Shown here piece after piece: positions 43,460 through 49,501 of a stretch of DNA of 49,501 nucleotides (its first letter is position 1; every line of letters begins with the position of its first letter). The translations under genes and the position numbers were made by a program. Origin of the DNA: an uncultured Bacteroidota bacterium (GTDB taxonomy: Bacteria; Bacteroidota; Bacteroidia; Flavobacteriales; Flavobacteriaceae); the NCBI GenBank assembly GCA_902616905.1, contig CACMUP010000010.1, forward strand, positions 1 through 49,501, read 5' to 3'. The notes under the pieces were generated by a model. The model was not told the origin of the DNA. It searched no databases and saw only the letters and a list, made by a program, of their open reading frames with translations.

Positions 43460-44419
43460 TTATAAACTAGAAGCAGCTTTTTCAAGTAATTTTTTTGTTG
43501 CAATGATACCTTCTTTTTCGCTAAGTTTATCTCCTTCATATTCTACACCAATAAAACCATTATAATCTGCTTTTTTAATAATTGATAATAACCTATAATA
43601 GTCAAGGATAGTTTCATTTCCATTTGCATCAAACTCATATGATTTTGCACTCAAGCCAAAGGCACGAGGTAACATTTCAGAAACACCTAAATATGGATCA
43701 TAAGGGTTATTACATTTATTATCTTTAAGAGACCCCCAATCCTCACTCATGCAAAAATTTCCAAAGTCTGGAAGTGTTCCACAATTGGAATAACTAACTT
43801 GATTAATCACTTTCATCAGAAGAGAGGCATTTGAAGACATACCACCATGATTTTCAACTATTACATTTATATTTAATGGTTCAGCGTATGCAGAAAGAAT
43901 ACTAAGACTTTCTATAGAATTTTTAATCCATGCTGATTCCTCTTTCTCTCCGTTTAGATTAAGTCTTACAGCAGAGCAACCCATTTTACTTGCAGCATTT
44001 ATCCAATCTTTATGATTTTCAATAGCTTGCTTTCTCTCTTGATTATCAGAAGTTGATAGATTCCCTTCCCCATCAATCATTATTAAAACATTTTTAACAT
44101 TGTACTGGGAAGCCAGATCATTATTTTTATCAATAAAAACTTTCATGGCATATGCTTTATCTTCACTCTCCGTAACATCAGTATATAGCTGGCTTACATA
44201 CTCTAAACCATCAAACCCTAAGTCGCTTGCCATTTTGGCAAATTCATATGGGGATACACCATTTTTACTGAATTCTCTATGATAGGACCATTGAGCTAAG
44301 GATAGTTTAAAAAATGGTTTACTTGACAAAGGCTTTTTTTTGATTTCATTTTTGAACGAAAATGAAAACACAAGAAATATACTCAATATTAATATTGAGG
44401 GAAATAAATTTGGTTTCAT
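43460..44419 (-). CDS. Exported sugar phosphate isomerase/epimerase-like TIM barrel
   Basis: A 319-residue xylose-isomerase-like barrel preceded by a hydrophobic leader (about residues 5-22), so it is periplasmic or membrane-tethered, unlike its cytosolic relative in this operon. It has SLAQWSYHREF, MASDLGFDGLEYVSQLY, INVIVENHGGMSSNASLLMK (Glu ligand), NCGTLPDFGNFCM (Asp ligand) and NGFIGVEYEGDKLSEKEG (Glu ligand). Where the third ligand His is expected the chain reads GLSAKSYEF, without His. First gene of the leftward operon; a TAATTTTG element lies upstream. Catalytic role unknown; may process periplasmic keto-sugars. Confidence 0.87.
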   Translation of the reverse strand: MKPNLFPSILILSIFLVFSFSFKNEIKKKPLSSKPFFKLSLAQWSYHREFSKNGVSPYEFAKMASDLGFDGLEYVSQLYTDVTESEDKAYAMKVFIDKNNDLASQYNVKNVLIMIDGEGNLSTSDNQERKQAIENHKDWINAASKMGCSAVRLNLNGEKEESAWIKNSIESLSILSAYAEPLNINVIVENHGGMSSNASLLMKVINQVSYSNCGTLPDFGNFCMSEDWGSLKDNKCNNPYDPYLGVSEMLPRAFGLSAKSYEFDANGNETILDYYRLLSIIKKADYNGFIGVEYEGDKLSEKEGIIATKKLLEKAASSL

Positions 44420-44535
44420 AAAAAAAGTTTAGTTTTATAATTTGTTTTATTATCTAAATTTAGACAAACAAAATTAATATATGGTAACCAATAATATATA
44501 TATTTACATTATACCTTAAGTAAACAGATGATTTT
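44420..44535. promoter_or_regulatory. Divergent control region of the sugar-oxidation cluster
   Basis: 116 bases between the leftward TIM-barrel operon and the rightward GMC operon. It holds a minus-strand TAATTTTG promoter element (44469-44476), a 10-base palindrome CTAAATTTAG (44454-44463) just downstream of it, and an odd palindrome TGGTAACCA (44482-44490) just upstream. A three-codon ORF, ATG-ATT-TTA-TGA (44528-44539), overlaps the GMC start codon out of frame. No regulator gene lies nearby. The palindromes are operator candidates only. Confidence 0.45.
44469..44476 (-). promoter_or_regulatory. -7 promoter element of the TIM-barrel/Gfo-Idh operon (TAATTTTG)
   Basis: An exact TAnnTTTG on the minus strand, 49 bases before the ATG at 44419, giving a leader of about 43 bases that contains the CTAAATTTAG palindrome. 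A TTG lies only 12 bases upstream of it, closer than the usual -33 spacing. Confidence 0.5.
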
Positions 44536-46227
44536 ATGAAGAATAATTATGACGCAATTGTTGTTGGAACTGGAATAACTGGTGGCTGGGCAGCAAAGGA
44601 ATTATGTGAAAAAGGATTAAAAACTTTAGTTTTAGAAAGAGGTCACATGGTTAAACACATTGAGGATTATCCTACTATTAATGATGATCCATGGGATTAC
44701 AAGACAGGAGATGTTATTACTAACGAAACTAAAAGAATCCAAGGTAAACAAAGCAGAACTGGATATACAACGATTGAATCGAGCAAACATTTTTTTGTCA
44801 ACGATTTAGAGCACCCTTACAATGAAACTAAACGTTTTGATTGGATGCGGGGTTACCACGTTGGAGGTAGATCCCTAACTTGGGGAAGACAATCCTACCG
44901 ATTAACAGACTATGATTTCGAAGCAAATCTTAAAGATGGAATATCTATTGATTGGCCGATTAGATATAAAGACCTTGCCCCTTGGTATGATTATGTTGAG
45001 GGTTACATAGGAGTTAGTGGTCAAAATGTAGGTCTCCCACAATTCCCTGATGGAAATTATTTAAAACCTATGGAACTTAATTGTGTTGAAAAACATCTAC
45101 AAACTTCGATTGATAAAAAATATAACGACAGATTATTAACAATAGGAAGAACAGCTATAATAACAGAAGGCTCAAAGCCAGGGCTTGGTAGAATGACTTG
45201 CCAATATAGATCCAAATGCAGAAGAGGGTGTCCATTTGGAGCTTATTTTAGTAGTAATTCATCAACTCTACCAGCAGCTGAAAAAACAGGTAATATGATT
45301 CTAAGACCAAACTCAATTGTGAGTGAAGTGATTTTAGATAAAAATAAAAAAAGAGCATCTGGAGTTCGCGTAATTGATAAAGAAACAAAAGAGGTTTATA
45401 TATTTAATTCTAAAATAATTTTCCTATGCGCGTCAGCAGTCCCGTCTACATCAATATTAATGCAATCAAAATCGGATGCTTTTCCAAATGGTTTGGGGAA
45501 TTCTTCTGATCAACTAGGAAGAAACATAATGGACCATCACTTGGGTGTTGGGGCTAGAGCTTCAACCGATGATTTTCAAGATAAATATTATTTTGGAAGA
45601 AGAAATAATGGAATTTATATACCGAGATTTAGAAATATTGGTGGTAACACAGATCAAAAAAAATTCTTAAGAGGTTACGGATACCAAGGAGGAGGTTCAA
45701 GACGAGGTTGGACTTCAAAAGTTGCAGAAATGGCATATGGAGCTCAATTCAAGGAGGAAATCCTAAAGCCAGGTTTATGGAGTATTGGTCTAGGTGGATT
45801 TGGAGAGGTTTTACCTTATGAAAATAATAGAATGACTTTAGATTACAATAAACTTGATAAATGGGGTCTTCCCACAGTAACATTTGACGCATCTATTAAA
45901 GAAAACGAACATAATATGCGTAAAGACATGCAACAACAAGCTGAAGAAATGTTAGAGAATGCAGGGTTTAAAAATGTTGTTGGTTATAACGGAGATTATG
46001 CGTTAGGTTTGGGGATTCATGAAATGGGTACAGCCCGAATGGGTCGTGATCCAAAAACGTCAATATTAAATAAATTTAATCAAATTCATGATGTTCCAAA
46101 TGTATTTGTAACAGATGGATCAGCAATGACCTCCGCTAGTAATGTTAATCCCTCACTAACTTATATGGCATTAACAGCAAGAGCTACAAACCATGCTTTT
46201 GAAGAACTAAAAAAGATGAATTTATAA
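44536..46227 (+). CDS. GMC family oxidoreductase, catalytic subunit of a membrane-linked sugar dehydrogenase
   Basis: A 563-residue FAD enzyme. It has the FAD Rossmann motif AIVVGTGITGGWAAKELCEK (about 8-27), GYHVGGRSLTWGRQSYRL (about 107-124), and the C-terminal active-site pair His495 (GIHEMGTARMG) and Asn538 (NVNPSLTYMALTARA). A Cys cluster, Cys222/Cys228/Cys232 in TCQYRSKCRRGCPFGA, could bind an iron-sulfur centre as in FAD-glucose dehydrogenases. It has no signal peptide and probably travels to the periplasm with the Tat-leader partner encoded next. Likely oxidises a glycoside or sugar, perhaps at C3, passing electrons to cytochrome c. Confidence 0.92.
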   Translation: MKNNYDAIVVGTGITGGWAAKELCEKGLKTLVLERGHMVKHIEDYPTINDDPWDYKTGDVITNETKRIQGKQSRTGYTTIESSKHFFVNDLEHPYNETKRFDWMRGYHVGGRSLTWGRQSYRLTDYDFEANLKDGISIDWPIRYKDLAPWYDYVEGYIGVSGQNVGLPQFPDGNYLKPMELNCVEKHLQTSIDKKYNDRLLTIGRTAIITEGSKPGLGRMTCQYRSKCRRGCPFGAYFSSNSSTLPAAEKTGNMILRPNSIVSEVILDKNKKRASGVRVIDKETKEVYIFNSKIIFLCASAVPSTSILMQSKSDAFPNGLGNSSDQLGRNIMDHHLGVGARASTDDFQDKYYFGRRNNGIYIPRFRNIGGNTDQKKFLRGYGYQGGGSRRGWTSKVAEMAYGAQFKEEILKPGLWSIGLGGFGEVLPYENNRMTLDYNKLDKWGLPTVTFDASIKENEHNMRKDMQQQAEEMLENAGFKNVVGYNGDYALGLGIHEMGTARMGRDPKTSILNKFNQIHDVPNVFVTDGSAMTSASNVNPSLTYMALTARATNHAFEELKKMNL

Positions 46228-46237
46228 AACTATTAAA

Positions 46238-46813
46238 ATGGATAGAAGAAAAGCAATAAAAAACATTGGAACAGGAATTGGAGCAATAACATTAACTCCT
46301 TCGATAGCTGCTATTTTTCAAAGCTGTCAGTCATCAACAGGATACACACCAGCTTTTATTCCAAAACAGGATTTTAATTCTTTTTCTCAAATATTGGAAT
46401 TAATAATTCCAACAACAGATACTCCTGGAGCAATAGAATTAAAGCTTCCTGAATTTCTAGATGCTTATGTTGATGCAGTTTGGAGTCAAGATCTTAAAGA
46501 AAGTTTTTCAAAAGGATGGGAAGCATTCAAAAATGATGCGTTAAATATCAATGGAAAAGAAAATGCTAACCAGATAACAAAAGAGAATTGGGATGGACAA
46601 TTATCAAAATACTTAAAGCAGTCAGTAAAATCCAACGAGACTGATGAATTAGCTTTAAAGTTTGCGAATGACTTGAGAGATTTAACGATAAATTCCTATA
46701 AAATAAATGAGTATGTTGGTGAAAATCTCTTAGCTTATAGTCCTATTCCAGGAGATTATATAGGGTGTGTTGATCTTGAAGAAACTACTGGTGGAAAAGC
46801 CTGGTCTTTATAA
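46238..46813 (+). CDS. Gluconate 2-dehydrogenase subunit 3 family protein with Tat-like leader
   Basis: A 191-residue small subunit. The N-terminus MDRRKAIKNIGTGIGAI has a twin-arginine pattern and a hydrophobic core, followed by IFQSCQSS, which may also be a lipidation site. The body has LELIIPTTDTPGAIELKLPE and FLDAYVDAVWSQDLKESF, the family hallmarks, and ends in LAYSPIPGDYIGCVDLEETT. In the characterised FAD-dependent sugar dehydrogenases this subunit escorts the GMC subunit through the Tat system. It starts 10 bases after the GMC gene and overlaps the cytochrome c gene by 6 bases, convergently. Confidence 0.9.
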   Translation: MDRRKAIKNIGTGIGAITLTPSIAAIFQSCQSSTGYTPAFIPKQDFNSFSQILELIIPTTDTPGAIELKLPEFLDAYVDAVWSQDLKESFSKGWEAFKNDALNINGKENANQITKENWDGQLSKYLKQSVKSNETDELALKFANDLRDLTINSYKINEYVGENLLAYSPIPGDYIGCVDLEETTGGKAWSL

Positions 46814-47287
46814 CATCCTTAAATATTCTGAAATTGCTCTAGCTTCTTCTTGAGTAAGATTTTGGTTAAGCATCAAAATGTTATTATATTTTTTAAGTAA
46901 AGCAATAGCGATAGGATCCTCTTTTAACATTTGAGTTGGATTTAGTAGAAAATTAATTACCCATTCAGGACTCCTCCTTTCGTAAATTCCTTTCATTGCA
47001 GGGCCAATTAATTTTCTCTCAGCCATGTGACAAGCTGTGCATTTAAGAGTAAAAGCTTTTTTTCCTTCATCTGCCATAGTTTTATTAATTGCATCATCAA
47101 AAACCAACTCTTTAATAGGGCCAATACCTTTATTATTTAAATCAATTGGAATTTTGTTAGTTTCAGAAGGTTCATTTTTTTTGGTTTCACTTTGAGTACG
47201 ATTATATTGAAATCCTTTTTTCTTTTTATCATTAGAACCACAACTGATTAAAATCATAATAAGGTAAATAATAAGTCCTTTTTTCAT
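46808..47287 (-). CDS. Lipoprotein cytochrome c (class I, single haem)
   Basis: A 159-residue protein with leader IIYLIMILISC (lipid Cys 16). A disordered Lys/Asn/Ser-rich linker of about 45 residues leads to one cytochrome c domain. The haem site is CTACH (Cys83, Cys86, His87). RKLIGPAMKGIYERRSPEWV follows, and the Met in NNILMLNQNLTQEEA is a candidate sixth ligand. It is tethered in the periplasm and is the natural electron acceptor for the GMC dehydrogenase encoded convergently. A respiratory role for other donors is also possible. Confidence 0.92.
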   Translation of the reverse strand: MKKGLIIYLIMILISCGSNDKKKKGFQYNRTQSETKKNEPSETNKIPIDLNNKGIGPIKELVFDDAINKTMADEGKKAFTLKCTACHMAERKLIGPAMKGIYERRSPEWVINFLLNPTQMLKEDPIAIALLKKYNNILMLNQNLTQEEARAISEYLRML

Positions 47288-47342
47288 AGAATAAAATTTC
47301 GTCTAAAATAGAAAAAGAATAGTTTTATAAAAAATTGAGTAT

Positions 47343-47822
47343 ATGTTTTTAAAAGAATTTGAAATTAGGTGGAATGATTTAGATGCTAATAGACATCTTG
47401 CGAATATTACTTTTTTAAGTTATGCTAGCGAAACAAGAATGGCATTCTTGCAAAAAATTGGAATGTCTCATGCATATTTAAAAAAACTTGCTATTGGCCC
47501 CATTGTCTTCAATGAACATTTATTTTATTTTAAAGAGGTCCTTCCTGATGATACTATTCGAGTTTCATTTGAATTAGCGGCAATGAGCAAGGATGGAACT
47601 TTTTTTGAATTTGAACATAATTATTATAATAAAGAAGGTGTAAATGTAGCTCGCTGTGAGATGACAGGTGGTTGGATGAATTTAAAAACTAGAAAGTTAA
47701 CTTGTTTACCAGAAGAGATGTTAAATGAATTCAAGTCTTCTTATAAAACCGATTTATTCAAAGAGATAACTTCAAAAGATACTAGAAGATGGAATAAAGA
47801 ACCAAAAAAATCAATAAAATAA
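47343..47822 (+). CDS. Acyl-CoA thioesterase, hot-dog fold (4HBT/FatA-like)
   Basis: A 159-residue single hot-dog protein. The opening FEIRWNDLDANRHLANITFL matches the 4-hydroxybenzoyl-CoA thioesterase pattern; Asp14 or Asp12 is the likely catalytic residue, with Asn21 at the fold's conserved Asn position. FELAAMSKDGTFFEFEHNYY and ARCEMTGGWMNLKTRKLT complete the sheet. Substrate not predictable. It is cytosolic and appears monocistronic, followed by the degenerate peptidase region. Confidence 0.9.
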   Translation: MFLKEFEIRWNDLDANRHLANITFLSYASETRMAFLQKIGMSHAYLKKLAIGPIVFNEHLFYFKEVLPDDTIRVSFELAAMSKDGTFFEFEHNYYNKEGVNVARCEMTGGWMNLKTRKLTCLPEEMLNEFKSSYKTDLFKEITSKDTRRWNKEPKKSIK

Positions 47823-47920
47823 AAGTCTTGTGAAATTTAAATTAATATATTATCATCCTTATTATTAATACAATTTCATTATTTCCCCAAAATAATATAT
47901 ATATATATCGAAAGTAAAAA

Positions 47921-47937
47921 TGTCAAGTTAATTGACA
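47921..47937. repeat. Inverted repeat TGTCAA-GTTAA-TTGACA
   Basis: Perfect 6-base arms with a 5-base spacer, 12 bases before the start of the decayed peptidase gene. Just upstream is a short run of alternating AT (around 47896-47908). It may be the remains of an operator for that gene or chance in A+T-rich DNA. Confidence 0.35.
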
Positions 47938-47949
47938 GATTAACAAGAC

Positions 47950-48449
47950 ATGAAAAAATTAAAAAAGCTTTTTAATATAGAAAATCTCGAGCCATTTAAT
48001 TTAAAAACACATATCGAGTTAACTTAAACTGAAGCACCCCCATTCAAAGAATCAAACCGAGCAAAACTTTTTTTAATTATTTTAATAAAATATGCATGGA
48101 TTCAGTTTAGATTAATTAAGAAGGTAATGTCCTTGGATTATAAAAAACTAGACAGGGTGAAAGGACAGTTGCGCTTGATACCCATTTAGATACTTGTTTT
48201 TCTGAAGGGACTAATGTAAAAGGTCGAGTAAAAAATGATACACTTTTCGCTCCAGAAATAGGTGATGACTCCCGTGTTTTAGCGATGTTATTAACGATAT
48301 TAGAAATTATAAAAATCAATGAATTTCCTCATTTACTATAGCCTGGGGATGAAAAGGAGTTAAAGCTCATTCACTTGATGAATGGTGGATTAATGAATAT
48401 GGTCATAAAGCGATTCATTTAGCATTATTTATTTTTACTTTCCGAATCA
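47950..48449 (+). pseudogene. Decayed M20-family metallopeptidase gene
   Basis: Peptide-like coding remnants recur in order on the plus strand. From ATG 47950: a start LKKLFNIENLEPFN, then HIELT, an in-frame TAA, then TEAPPFKESNRAKLF (typical M20 N-terminus). After a shift in a T7 run (48068-48074) come MDSV, two stops, EGNVLGL, a TAA, TVALDTHLDTCFSEGTNVKG and DTLFAPEIGDDSRVLAMLLT, which carry the M20 HxD and GDD metal motifs. A stop at 48339 and a frame change follow. Then GVKAHSLDEWWINEYGHKAI, the M20 C-terminus, appears in a third frame. The roughly 200-residue middle, including the catalytic EE, is gone. It fills the 600-base gap. Confidence 0.78.
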
Positions 48450-49348
48450 GGTATTGTATGATATTTTCTTTTTTTTGAGACCAAATAAACTCCAATAAAA
48501 ACTAAAATGCAGGCACTAATCTTTATTGCGTCTAACACATCATTCCCTGTAACTACCGCATAAAGGATGGTAATCAAGGGTTGTAAATAAGTAAATGCAC
48601 CAATCGTAGTAGGGGGTAATGTTTTAAGTGCATATACATTTAACATGTAAGTCATAAATGTCGTTCCGAATACAACAAAACTCATTCTCCAAATAGCATC
48701 AAATGGTAGTTTAAGCCAGGATACTTCGATGAATTCCTTATATGTAACAGGGGATGTATAAAAAATGCCAATTAAAAACATCCATTTCATTAGTGTTATC
48801 GTTTTGTATTTTTTTGTTAGAGGTTTTACTAAGACAAGGTAGGCACCAAAACTAATAGCATTTACCAAAAGCATTGTATTTCCTAAAGGAATATTTGTTG
48901 CATTAATTACCTGGGTTGTATTTCCATAAATTATTAGAATAATTGCTCCAGCAAATCCCAAAATAATTCCTAAAAATTTTAACGTAGTGAGTTTTTCCTT
49001 TAGAAAAAATGCAGAAAGAATTAATATTATAATTGGAGTTAAAGTTACTATTACACCGCTATTAATTGGGGTTGATAATTGCAAACCTTTAAAAAACATA
49101 AGCATATTTATACACATACCCAGAAAGGCTGCCCCAAAAATTCTTAAATAATCATTTTTTTCAATTTTCTCTTTTGGAACGAAAATACTCACTGTCCAAA
49201 ATAATATACTAGCTCCAACAACTCTTAACATTATAAAACCAAAAGGGCCTATATAAAAAGGCATAACGACTTTTGCAATTGTATGATTTAAGCCGTAAAT
49301 AGTGGTTGCTCCAAATGCCGCTAAAAAAGCTAAAAATCTATTATTCAT
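48425..49348 (-). CDS. EamA/DMT family permease
   Basis: A 307-residue inner-membrane protein with about ten hydrophobic segments in two EamA repeats. The first repeat opens FLAAFGATTIYGLNHTIAKV and the second NTMLLVNAISFGAYLVLVKP. PPTTIGAFTYLQPLITILYA is the family signature in the last helices. Such carriers export amino acids or metabolites; the substrate is unknown. It starts inside the 3' end of an ArsC-family gene (8-base overlap). Its 3' end runs over the last remnant of the peptidase pseudogene. Confidence 0.92.
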   Translation of the reverse strand: MNNRFLAFLAAFGATTIYGLNHTIAKVVMPFYIGPFGFIMLRVVGASILFWTVSIFVPKEKIEKNDYLRIFGAAFLGMCINMLMFFKGLQLSTPINSGVIVTLTPIIILILSAFFLKEKLTTLKFLGIILGFAGAIILIIYGNTTQVINATNIPLGNTMLLVNAISFGAYLVLVKPLTKKYKTITLMKWMFLIGIFYTSPVTYKEFIEVSWLKLPFDAIWRMSFVVFGTTFMTYMLNVYALKTLPPTTIGAFTYLQPLITILYAVVTGNDVLDAIKISACILVFIGVYLVSKKRKYHTIPDSESKNK

Positions 49349-49501
49349 TTATAAATTTAATTGCTTCTAAAATTGTTTTGGATGAGTTACCCACAAAAAC
49401 TTTGTCGTCATACATCAAAATAGGCCTTTTGATGAAAGTATAATGCTCTAAGAGAAGATTTTTAAAATCTTTTTCTTCTAGATTTTTATAGTCTATATTT
49501 C
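49341..49501 (-). CDS. ArsC/Spx-family thioredoxin-fold protein, C-terminal part (5' end outside window)
   Basis: The minus-strand frame is open from the right edge and encodes the last 52 residues of a protein, ending at TAA 49341-49343. FKNLLLEHYTFIKRPILMYD and DDKVFVGNSSKTILEAIKFI match the C-terminal half of the arsenate-reductase-like (ArsC/YffB/Spx) family. The RPILMYDD segment carries the conserved Arg-Pro of the family. The active-site Cys lies outside the window, so the activity cannot be judged. It overlaps the EamA permease start by 8 bases. Confidence 0.85.
   Translation of the reverse strand, partial: NIDYKNLEEKDFKNLLLEHYTFIKRPILMYDDKVFVGNSSKTILEAIKFINE

Noticed and set aside
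39320-44419. Polysaccharide utilisation locus of the SusCD type
   Set aside because: No SusC/SusD pair, glycoside hydrolase or hybrid two-component regulator is present; the TonB receptor at 1-1343 is far away and unrelated by position.
47885-47910. Alternating AT tract as an origin or microsatellite
   Set aside because: Short, isolated, and expected in such A+T-rich DNA; no DnaA-box cluster nearby.
48116-48319. 67-residue minus-strand ORF in the gap
   Set aside because: It is the antisense shadow of the plus-strand M20 peptidase remnant and has no family features or start signals.
1-49501. Prophage, transposon, CRISPR array or tRNA/rRNA genes
   Set aside because: No transposase, integrase, phage or Cas protein is encoded, and no direct-repeat array or tRNA-like cloverleaf was recognised by eye.

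Overview
The window looks like the chromosome of a low-GC (roughly 30% by eye) member of the Flavobacteriia (Bacteroidota), most likely marine. The main signs are a TonB-dependent receptor, the DUF3127 and DUF2480 proteins, the sufABCDSE-sufT order, yicC-gmk-nadD, choice-of-anchor-B and propeller lipoproteins, almost no Shine-Dalgarno sequences, and repeated copies of the Bacteroidota -7 element TAnnTTTG just ahead of genes. No rRNA, tRNA, CRISPR array, prophage or insertion sequence was seen.

Layout. 1-2577: 3' part of a TonB-dependent receptor, then a convergent pair coding for a barrel-like envelope protein and a Rieske-like lipoprotein. 2583-8560: greA-HIT, an orphan histidine kinase, DUF3127, tag, and the ribosomal operon rplM-rpsI-rpsB-tsf with a clear promoter, structured leaders and a terminator. 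8562-16060: polA and dxs, tadA, a cold-shock gene and aspS with a small membrane protein. 16116-22686: a TetR-controlled tripartite RND efflux operon with a candidate operator. 22783-24914: geranylgeranyl-diphosphate-type synthase and lycopene cyclase, which with dxs form part of a carotenoid route. 24950-29538: ZIP metal transporter, thiL and two surface/periplasmic lipoproteins. 29638-35993: a complete SUF iron-sulfur assembly operon ending in DUF2480. 35995-39309: a glycosyltransferase converging on yicC-gmk-nadD.

39320-47287 is the most interesting part. Two divergent transcripts plus a convergent cytochrome gene encode a DUF1080 (3-keto-disaccharide hydrolase family) protein, two xylose-isomerase-like TIM barrels, a Gfo/Idh/MocA oxidoreductase, a nucleoside-symporter-like MFS permease, a GMC oxidoreductase with its gluconate-2-dehydrogenase-subunit-3 partner carrying a twin-arginine leader, and a lipoprotein cytochrome c. 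Together they suggest oxidation of a sugar or glycoside at C3 in the periplasm, cleavage of the 3-keto product, import and cytosolic processing. The DUF1080 gene has its signal peptide in a different frame, separated by a T6 run: either a real frameshift or a sequence error.

47343-49501: an acyl-CoA thioesterase, then a 0.6-kb stretch that holds a decayed M20-family metallopeptidase gene with stops, frameshifts and a large internal deletion, an EamA/DMT exporter, and the 3' end of an ArsC/Spx-family gene running off the right edge.
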